From: Pseudomonadota bacterium
GTDB lineage: Bacteria > Pseudomonadota > Alphaproteobacteria > Rhizobiales > Beijerinckiaceae
Direction of reading: 5' to 3'
Length of the DNA: 27,655 nt
Assembly: GCA_023386155.1 (NCBI GenBank)
Contig: JAEWKH010000168.1
Span: forward strand, 1 to 27,655
A program made the translations under genes and the position numbers. How positions within the stretch are numbered: position 1 is the stretch's first letter; each line of letters starts with the position of its first letter. Shown here piece by piece: positions 22,853-27,655 of the stretch. Below the pieces are notes generated by a model. It did not search any database. It was not told the origin of the DNA and saw only the letters and a program-made list of their open reading frames with translations.

Positions 22853-22876
22853 CATGGCCGGCCCATGCCGGCCATG
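22853..22876. repeat. Palindromic hairpin of the ATGGCCGG type between FAH gene and argC
   Basis: CATGGCCGGC / GCCGGCCATG with loop CCAT, between convergent stops. It shares its arms with the hairpin at 13988-14010 and lacks a T-tract. Confidence 0.6.
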
Positions 22877-22922
22877 AGGTTCAGGAGTGTCATTTCCAGC
22901 CTGCGGCGTTGGATGACAGATC

Positions 22923-23891
22923 TCAGATCAACCCCAGCATCAGCTGAATGTTCTGCACAGCTGCACCCGATGCACCTTTGCCGAGATTATCGAGCCTCGC
23001 CACCAGGACGGCATGGTTGTAGCTATCGTGCTTGAACACAAAGAGCTCCAGCCGGTCCGTGTCGTTCAGCGCCTCGGGCTCGAGCCGCTCGATCTTCTTG
23101 CCGTCCCGGATCGTCGGCACGACGCTGACGAGGCCGCCGGCCTGATAATGCTTCAGGAGCGCCGCCTCGAGATCCCCGGCCTTCGGCTTGCCCGGCAGCA
23201 GGTCGAGGTGAAGCGGCACGCTCACCAGCATGCCCTGCCGGAAATTGCCCACGGACGGAATGAAGATCGGCCGCCGGGTCAGGCCGGTATATTTCTGCAG
23301 CTCGGGCACGTGCTTGTGCTCGAAGCCGAGGCCATAGAGCTCGAAAGCCGGAGCCGTGCCGGCCTCGTAGGCCTCGATCATCGAGCGCCCGCCTCCGCTG
23401 TAGCCGCTGACGGCGTTCACGCTGATCGGATAATCGGTCGGGATCAGGCCCGCATCGACCAACGGCCGGATGAGCGCGATGGCGCCGGTCGGATAGCAGC
23501 CCGGATTGGCGACCCGCTCCGCCTTGGCGACCGCCTCGCGCTGGGCCGGATCGAACTCGGCGAAGCCATAGGCCCAGCCGGGAGCGACCCGGTGCGCCGT
23601 GCTCGCGTCGAGGATACGGGGCTTCCGGCCGCTCAGGCCGTCGACGAGACCAACCGTTTCCCTTGCAGCGTCGTCATGCAGGCAGAGCACCACGAGATCG
23701 ACCTCGGCCAGAATCTCGCGCTTGGCCGCCGGATCCTTGCGCCGCTCTGGGTCGATGCTCCGGATCGCAACGCCGGGCACGTCCTTGAGGCGCTCGCGGA
23801 TGCCGAGGCCCGTCGTGCCGGCCTCGCCGTCGATGAAGACCGTCCTGGTCTTAACGCCGAGTTCAGCTGGGTTCTGGGTCATGGTCGTCAT
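22923..23891 (-). CDS. argC: N-acetyl-gamma-glutamyl-phosphate reductase (type 2)
   Basis: 322 residues. Third step of arginine synthesis: reduces N-acetylglutamyl phosphate to the semialdehyde with NADPH. FIDGEAGTTGLGIRERL (19-35) is the nucleotide-binding start. The catalytic cysteine is C132 in ANPGCYPTGAIAL. SVNAVSGYSGGGRSMIE and VSVPLHLDLLP are further family motifs. The short length and the EAGTTG wording match the type 2 ArgC of alphaproteobacteria. ATG 23891 is chosen; an ATG nine bases downstream (23882) is also possible, while the longer frame to 23966 adds unlike sequence. It follows the rplM-rpsI operon on the same strand, a conserved neighbourhood in the order, but a terminator separates them. 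Confidence 0.94.
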   Translation of the reverse strand: MTTMTQNPAELGVKTRTVFIDGEAGTTGLGIRERLKDVPGVAIRSIDPERRKDPAAKREILAEVDLVVLCLHDDAARETVGLVDGLSGRKPRILDASTAHRVAPGWAYGFAEFDPAQREAVAKAERVANPGCYPTGAIALIRPLVDAGLIPTDYPISVNAVSGYSGGGRSMIEAYEAGTAPAFELYGLGFEHKHVPELQKYTGLTRRPIFIPSVGNFRQGMLVSVPLHLDLLPGKPKAGDLEAALLKHYQAGGLVSVVPTIRDGKKIERLEPEALNDTDRLELFVFKHDSYNHAVLVARLDNLGKGASGAAVQNIQLMLGLI

Positions 23892-23960
23892 GGTCGATCC
23901 GTTCCACCTGTGGCCGCCTGTTCCTAGGCAAAGCCGATAGCGCCAATATGGTTCTGGGAA

Positions 23961-23990
23961 AAACAAAAAAGCCGCGCATTGGCGCGGCTT
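23961..23990 (-). terminator. Intrinsic terminator upstream of argC
   Basis: On the minus strand GCCGCGC / GCGCGGC (23988-23982, 23977-23971) with a four-base loop, followed by TTTTTTGTTT. It would stop read-through from the rpsI side before argC. Confidence 0.85.
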
Positions 23991-24136
23991 GCGGTCGGGC
24001 CTGTCAGACAGCCGTCATCGCACGCGCGCCGGGGCGGCGGTCATTCGGCGTCGGATGATGAAGAGGCTCCGGTTCATGCGGCTTTTATGAGGTCGAAGGC
24101 CCGCCCTGTCAACAAGCCAGGCTGTGGCGACAAACA

Positions 24137-24164
24137 GAAAGGGCGGCCCGAGGACCGCCCTTTC
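24137..24164 (-). terminator. Hairpin directly after rpsI
   Basis: Ten-base-pair stem GAAAGGGCGG / CCGCCCTTTC with an eight-base loop, then TGTTTGTC on the minus strand. A probable terminator or 3' stabiliser of the rplM-rpsI mRNA. Confidence 0.65.
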
Positions 24165-24186
24165 GAAACTGCTGGCTTGGAAACGC

Positions 24187-24663
24187 TTAGCGCTTCGAGA
24201 ACTGGAAGCTGCGGCGGGCTTTCTTCTTGCCGTACTTCTTACGCTCGACGACGCGCGGATCGCGGGTCAGGAAGCCTTCCTTCTTGAGCGGGCCGCGAAG
24301 CTCCGGCTCGTAGTAGGTCAGCGCCTTGGCGAGGCCGTGACGGACCGCACCGGCCTGGCCGGAGAGACCGCCGCCATCAACGTTGACGGTGATGTCGTAC
24401 TGGCCTTCGCGCTGGGCGATCTGGAGCGGCTGCGCCAGGATCATGCGGAGCACGGGGCGGGCGAAGTAGACCTCGACCGAACGGCCGTTGATCACGATCT
24501 TGCCGGAGCCGGGCTTGATCCACACGCGGGCGACGGCGTCCTTGCGCTTGCCGGTGGCATAGGCGCGGCCGAGCGAGTCGAGCTTCTGGACGTGCTTCGG
24601 AGCTTCCGGAGCGGCCGTCTGGGCGTTCTGGCCCAGATCGGCGAGAGACTGAAGGGTCGCCAT
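24187..24663 (-). CDS. rpsI: 30S ribosomal protein S9
   Basis: 158 residues. The conserved S9 core is complete: ATGKRKDAVARVWIKPGSG near 36-54, INGRSVEVYFARP, VDGGGLSGQAGAVRHGLAKAL and the C-terminal tail KKARRSFQFSKR, whose last Lys-Arg reaches the P-site tRNA. About 30 extra N-terminal residues precede the core, as is usual in Hyphomicrobiales. The ATG at 24663 lies three bases after the rplM stop, so the two are cotranscribed and translationally linked. Confidence 0.97.
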   Translation of the reverse strand: MATLQSLADLGQNAQTAAPEAPKHVQKLDSLGRAYATGKRKDAVARVWIKPGSGKIVINGRSVEVYFARPVLRMILAQPLQIAQREGQYDITVNVDGGGLSGQAGAVRHGLAKALTYYEPELRGPLKKEGFLTRDPRVVERKKYGKKKARRSFQFSKR

Positions 24664-24666
24664 GGA

Positions 24667-25131
24667 TTAAGCCCTCACGTTCTTGCTGTTGAGGGCCGCG
24701 ACGTCCAGGACCTCCGGTTGCTGAGCGGTATGCGGATGCTCAGCGCCGCCATAGACGCGCAGGTTGCCCATGATCTGACGGAAAAGCGGGCCGCGGGGGA
24801 GCATGCGCTCCACAGCCTTCTCGACCACGCGCTCAGGGAAGCGGCCGTCGAGAATGAACTTGGCGGTGCGCTCCTTGATGCCGCCCGGATAACCGGTGTG
24901 GTGATAGTACACCTTCTGCTCGCGCTTGCGGCCGGTGAACACCACCTTGTCGGCGTTGATGACGATGACGTTGTCGCCGCAGTCGACGTGGGGCGTGTAG
25001 CTGGGCTTATGCTTACCGCGCAGGCGCATAGCCACGACCGAAGCGAGACGGCCCACAACGAGGCCCTTCGCGTCGATCAAAACCCACTTCTTCTCGACCT
25101 CGGCGGGCTTCAGCGAAGTCGTAGTCTTCAT
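24667..25131 (-). CDS. rplM: 50S ribosomal protein L13
   Basis: 154 residues. Landmarks are KWVLIDAKGLVVGRLAS near 15-31, LRGKHKPSYTPHVDCGD, VVFTGRKREQKVYYHHTGYPGG and AVERMLPRGPLFRQIM, all typical of L13. ATG 25131 is used. A longer in-frame start to 25227 would run through the leader hairpins and is unlikely. It is the first gene of the rplM-rpsI operon, with a predicted promoter and a structured leader directly upstream. Confidence 0.97.
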   Translation of the reverse strand: MKTTTSLKPAEVEKKWVLIDAKGLVVGRLASVVAMRLRGKHKPSYTPHVDCGDNVIVINADKVVFTGRKREQKVYYHHTGYPGGIKERTAKFILDGRFPERVVEKAVERMLPRGPLFRQIMGNLRVYGGAEHPHTAQQPEVLDVAALNSKNVRA

Positions 25132-25150
25132 TGCGCTGTATCCCGTTGAA

Positions 25151-25203
25151 GAGCCATGCGGCTCAGGTTCTGAAAAACGACAAACCGCCGCGAGATGCGG
25201 CGG
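25151..25203 (-). promoter_or_regulatory. Structured rplM leader (possible attenuator)
   Basis: On the minus strand, about five bases after the predicted transcription start, a CCGCCGC / GCGGCGG hairpin (25203-25185) is followed by TTTGTCGTTTTTC. A second hairpin GAGCC/GGCTC (25164-25151) follows just before the coding region. Hairpin plus U-rich run inside a ribosomal-protein leader suggests attenuation or L13 autoregulation. Confidence 0.45.
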
Positions 25204-25214
25204 CGAGTGACGGC

Positions 25215-25243
25215 TGTTTAGGGGCAAAGACCCTGGAAGTCAA
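25215..25243 (-). promoter_or_regulatory. Predicted rplM-rpsI promoter
   Basis: TTGACT (25243-25238), 17-base spacer, TAAACA (25220-25215) on the minus strand. The strong -35 and correct spacing compensate for a weak -10. Confidence 0.55.
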
Positions 25244-25304
25244 CAGCATTCTTGCTCACCAAAGCTCCACAAAACCCTTATAAAACAATGCTTAGGATAG
25301 ATGG

Positions 25305-25318
25305 GGTATTTTTATACC
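25305..25318 (+). promoter_or_regulatory. AT-rich inverted repeat upstream of the GST gene
   Basis: GGTAT TTTT ATACC, with a further half-like GGTAT at about 25327-25331, in an AT-rich tract about 100 bases before the GST start. A possible operator; no regulator gene is adjacent. Confidence 0.3.
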
Positions 25319-25420
25319 ACATATAAGGTATCAAATTACCACAAGAGTTTGGGTTCTCTTGGAACACCGGCTATGCTTTCCTGCAAAGCACGGCATTTGC
25401 TCTGCTCGGAGAGGCTCCCG

Positions 25421-26041
25421 ATGACCGACGACCTGATCTTCTTCACGAATCCCATGTCCCGAGGCCGCATCGTCCGGTGGATGCTGGAGGAAACGGGCTG
25501 CGCCTATCGGACGGAGGTTCTCGGCTTCGGCCCGGACATGAAGTCGCCGGGCTACCTGGCCGTCAATCCCATGGGGAAGGTGCCAGCCATCCTTCACAAG
25601 GGGAAGATCGTCACCGAGGCGGCCGCGGTCTGCGCCTATCTGGCCGACGCCTTTCCCGAAGCCGGCCTCGCGCCACCGCTTCAGGATCGGGCCGCCTATT
25701 ACCGCTGGATGTTCTTTGCCGCGGGCCCGGTGGAGGCGGCCCTGAGCAACAAGGCCTTCGGCTTCGAGGTCCCGACCGACCGGCAACGGTCCATCGGGTA
25801 TGGCAGCATCGAACATGTCGTCGACGCCCTGGACTATGCCGTCGCCCAGTCCGAATACATCGCGGGCGACCGGTTCACGGCGGCGGATGTCTATGTCGGC
25901 TCGCAGATCGGCTGGGGCATGATGTTCGGCACCCTGGAGAAGCGGCCTGCCTTCGAGGCCTATTGGCAACGCATCAGCTCGCGTCCCGCCGCCGTCCGGG
26001 CGCGGGAGATCGACGACGCCCTCGTGCCTCCGAAGCCCTGA
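25421..26041 (+). CDS. Glutathione S-transferase family protein
   Basis: 206 residues with an N-terminal thioredoxin-fold domain (about 1-77) and a C-terminal helical domain. NPMSRGRIVRWMLEE carries the usual position of the catalytic Ser (S13). NPMGKVPAI is the cis-proline loop. TEAAAVCAYLAD is the glutathione gamma-glutamyl contact (E68-A69 in place of the usual E-S). GDRFTAADVYVGSQI is the N-capping box of the C-domain. Substrate not predictable. ATG 25421 is chosen for GGAGAGG about eight bases upstream; the longer frame to 25301 passes through the AT-rich promoter region. It is divergent from rplM and convergent with the thioesterase gene, separated by 11 bases. Confidence 0.9.
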   Translation: MTDDLIFFTNPMSRGRIVRWMLEETGCAYRTEVLGFGPDMKSPGYLAVNPMGKVPAILHKGKIVTEAAAVCAYLADAFPEAGLAPPLQDRAAYYRWMFFAAGPVEAALSNKAFGFEVPTDRQRSIGYGSIEHVVDALDYAVAQSEYIAGDRFTAADVYVGSQIGWGMMFGTLEKRPAFEAYWQRISSRPAAVRAREIDDALVPPKP

Positions 26042-26052
26042 CGGGAAGCAGC

Positions 26053-26490
26053 CTACCGCCGCTCCGGGATCGAATAGGTCCCGGTCGCATGGCAGACCAT
26101 GTCGGGGCTGCCCTCGGAATAGATCGACACGTCACCGACGGCGAGGCGCTTGCCGAGTTTCATCAGGCGGCAATCGGCGATCAGCGCCCGCGGCTCGGGC
26201 TTCCTCAGAAAATTGAAGTTGAGGCTCGTGGTGACCGCGAGCGCCACGGGGCCGATATGGGCGAGAATCGCCGCATAGAGGGCAAGATCCGCCAGCGCCA
26301 TCATGGCCGGTCCCGAGATGGTGCCGCCGGGACGCAGGTGCCGATCGTGGTATTCCATCCGCATCCGGGCCGAGAGCGGCCCGACCTCGTCCACGAAATA
26401 GGTGCGGCCTCCCAGATGGATCTGCGGGAATTCCCTGTCGAGGAACGCCGTCAGCTCGTCCCTGGTCATGATCGGTTGGTGCGAAGCCAT
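26053..26490 (-). CDS. PaaI-family hotdog thioesterase
   Basis: 145 residues. A single hotdog fold of the PaaI/YdiI type that would hydrolyse an acyl- or aryl-CoA. The central helix region reads HLRPGGTISGPAMMALADLALYAAI (about 51-75), with the acidic D68 at the family's catalytic site, followed by AVTTSLNFNFLRKP. The substrate is unknown. The ATG at 26490 begins the protein. It is divergent from the CoA-binding-protein gene, with 49 bases between the starts. A thioesterase beside a CoA-binding protein and near rplM-rpsI is a recurring arrangement in Hyphomicrobiales. Confidence 0.88.
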   Translation of the reverse strand: MASHQPIMTRDELTAFLDREFPQIHLGGRTYFVDEVGPLSARMRMEYHDRHLRPGGTISGPAMMALADLALYAAILAHIGPVALAVTTSLNFNFLRKPEPRALIADCRLMKLGKRLAVGDVSIYSEGSPDMVCHATGTYSIPERR

Positions 26491-26539
26491 GCGTCAAATG
26501 CTCATTGAACTGCCCTGCCCTATCCCATACGTTCCAGCC

Positions 26540-27064
26540 ATGAACCACGACAATTATCCGAACGATTACATTCGCGGCATCCTCAACAGCGTGAAGACCA
26601 TCGCGCTCGTGGGCGCCTCGCAGAATCCCGCGCGCCCGAGCTGGATCGTCACCAAGTACCTGCTGGAGCGGGGCTATGACGTGATCCCGATCAATCCGGG
26701 CCTGGCCGGCGGCGAGCTTCTCGGCAAAAAGGTTTACGCCTCCCTCAAGGACGTGCCCATGCCCATCGACATGGTCGAGATCTTCCGCAACTCGGAAGCC
26801 GCCGGTCCGATCACGGACGAGGCGCTCACCCTCGACCCGCTGCCCAAGGTCCTCTGGATGCAGCTTTCCGTCCGCAACGACGAAGCCGCCGCGAAGGCCG
26901 AGGCGAAGGGACTGAAGGTCGTGATGGACCGCTGCCCGAAGATCGAGTTCGGCCGCCTCTCCGGCGAGATTTCCTGGCAGGGCGTGAACTCGCGGATACT
27001 GAGCTCCAAGAAGCCGGTTCTGTCCGGCAAGGGCTTTCAGAAGCTCAGCCTCAACCGGCCCTGA
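26540..27064 (+). CDS. CoA-binding domain protein (YccU type)
   Basis: 174 residues forming one Rossmann-like CoA-binding domain. IALVGASQNPARPSWIVTKYLLERGYDVIPINPG (about 16-49) is the nucleotide-binding start. KVYASLKDVPMPIDMVEIFRNSE and VLWMQLSVRNDEAAAKAEAKGLKVVMDRCPKIE complete the domain, as in succinyl-CoA synthetase alpha-like stand-alone proteins of the YccU group. The role is not established. ATG 26540 starts the conserved sequence but has no visible ribosome site. In-frame ATGs a little upstream lie within the divergent gene's 5' region. The fixed pairing with a thioesterase gene suggests a link to acyl-CoA turnover, which is inference. Confidence 0.86.
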   Translation: MNHDNYPNDYIRGILNSVKTIALVGASQNPARPSWIVTKYLLERGYDVIPINPGLAGGELLGKKVYASLKDVPMPIDMVEIFRNSEAAGPITDEALTLDPLPKVLWMQLSVRNDEAAAKAEAKGLKVVMDRCPKIEFGRLSGEISWQGVNSRILSSKKPVLSGKGFQKLSLNRP

Positions 27065-27105
27065 AGGGCCGCTGCCCGCGCCTGACTCGCTTCGACCGGC
27101 GGGGT

Positions 27106-27127
27106 GGTTCTCCCGGGCGGGAGAGCC
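27106..27127. terminator. Hairpin between convergent CoA-binding and EipB genes
   Basis: GGTTCTCCCG / CGGGAGAGCC, one G-T pair, very short loop and no T-tract. A weak terminator candidate. Confidence 0.4.
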
Positions 27128-27140
27128 GAAATACCGGTCG

Positions 27141-27655
27141 TCAGCGCTGACAGGGGCTCGGCGCCTGCACGTCCAGGCTCTTGAGGTCGCCCTTCAAGGC
27201 AAAATCCCCGTAATCGAGCTTCAGGGCACGGCTGATGCCGTTCTCGTAGAGTTCGAACGAGATCGTGTAGATGGGTGTGCGGTCGGCCTTGCCTTCCTCG
27301 AAATAGCTGATGGTCACCGGCCAGCGTGCGACCGTGGCGAGCTTCTCGCCCTGGGCGACATCCTCGAGGGAAGCAACAGCCGCGCCCGGCTCGATCCTGC
27401 GGCCGATCAGGCCCAGGGTGTCATAGACCTTGTCGCCCTTGTTGGAGCCGTCATAGACCCTCACGGACAGGGTGCTCTCTCCCCGGCGCCCGGCCTCGAT
27501 CAGGCGCTTGAGGTGCTCGGTCGGGAAAACCGTCTCCCCCGGGGCCTCGAAGGACTTCCTCTTCGGTTGCTTGAGAGCGACGTTGAGGCTCCCCTGGGGC
27601 GTGAGCCTGGCGTCCCCATCGACCTCACCGTCCTTGATCACGCCCTGCCGTAACG
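27141..27655 (-). CDS. eipB: Cell-envelope integrity EipB family protein (DUF1849), N-terminus cut by window edge
   Basis: 171 codons up to the window edge. The frame is open to 27655, so the start and the expected signal peptide lie outside. The visible part carries the EipB/DUF1849 pattern: GETVFPTEHLKRLIEAGRRGE, VRVYDGSNKGDKVYDTLGLIGR, ISYFEEGKADRTPIYTISFELYENGISRALKLDYGDF and a cysteine three residues from the end (PSPCQR), matching the conserved C-terminal disulfide partner. EipB proteins are periplasmic spiral beta-folds needed for envelope integrity in Brucella and conserved in Alphaproteobacteria. It converges on the CoA-binding gene. Confidence 0.88.
   Translation of the reverse strand, partial: LRQGVIKDGEVDGDARLTPQGSLNVALKQPKRKSFEAPGETVFPTEHLKRLIEAGRRGESTLSVRVYDGSNKGDKVYDTLGLIGRRIEPGAAVASLEDVAQGEKLATVARWPVTISYFEEGKADRTPIYTISFELYENGISRALKLDYGDFALKGDLKSLDVQAPSPCQR

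Overview
The window looks like a stretch of core chromosome from a GC-rich alphaproteobacterium of the Hyphomicrobiales, most likely a Methylobacteriaceae/Microvirga-type organism. This is an inference. It rests on high GC, a DUF6894 protein, an EipB-family envelope protein, a class I PHA synthase, the tail-to-head set alaC-hom-glpX-recJ, and the set CoA-binding protein / PaaI thioesterase / rplM-rpsI / argC. No phage, transposase, plasmid or CRISPR array was seen. Genes for basic metabolism and translation alternate with small accessory genes and repeat-laden intergenic gaps.

Left part (1-10.1 kb): the N-terminal two thirds of a CHASE3 methyl-accepting chemotaxis protein runs off the left edge. 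Then come an AT-rich gap with a terminator-ended candidate RNA, a single-domain PilZ protein, a translationally coupled tandem cold-shock / secreted DUF192 pair, a sirtuin pseudogene with two disabling lesions, and a DUF1624 membrane protein with a cysteine-rich tail. A one-direction cluster follows: Lrp regulator, ornithine/omega-amino-acid aminotransferase and an agmatinase-family ureohydrolase, probably for arginine or guanidino-compound catabolism. Divergent from it are a free-standing acyl-carrier-protein-like gene, a KDPGal aldolase (dgoA), a Thr-rich secreted peptide and a DUF6894 protein.

Middle part (10.1-20.2 kb): a 756-base gap holds several hairpin repeats and a candidate three-hairpin small RNA with an exposed anti-Shine-Dalgarno stretch. 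Next are a small secreted protein, tRNA-Glu(UUC), recJ, a GNAT acetyltransferase, and glpX and hom behind alaC. These link gluconeogenesis, threonine/methionine precursor synthesis, alanine/glutamate transamination and DNA repair. A small lipoprotein is divergent from phaC, the polyhydroxyalkanoate synthase.

Right part (20.2-27.7 kb): a FadL-type outer-membrane porin is convergent with phaC through a bidirectional terminator. Then come a fumarylacetoacetate-hydrolase-family enzyme, argC, the rplM-rpsI ribosomal operon with a hairpin-plus-U-rich leader, a GST, a hotdog thioesterase, a CoA-binding protein and the C-terminal part of an EipB protein cut by the right edge.

The most interesting non-coding signals are a hairpin repeat family with changing but still paired stems and a near-constant 10-nt loop, the candidate anti-SD small RNA, and the rplM leader. 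I did not find a convincing new multi-gene system.
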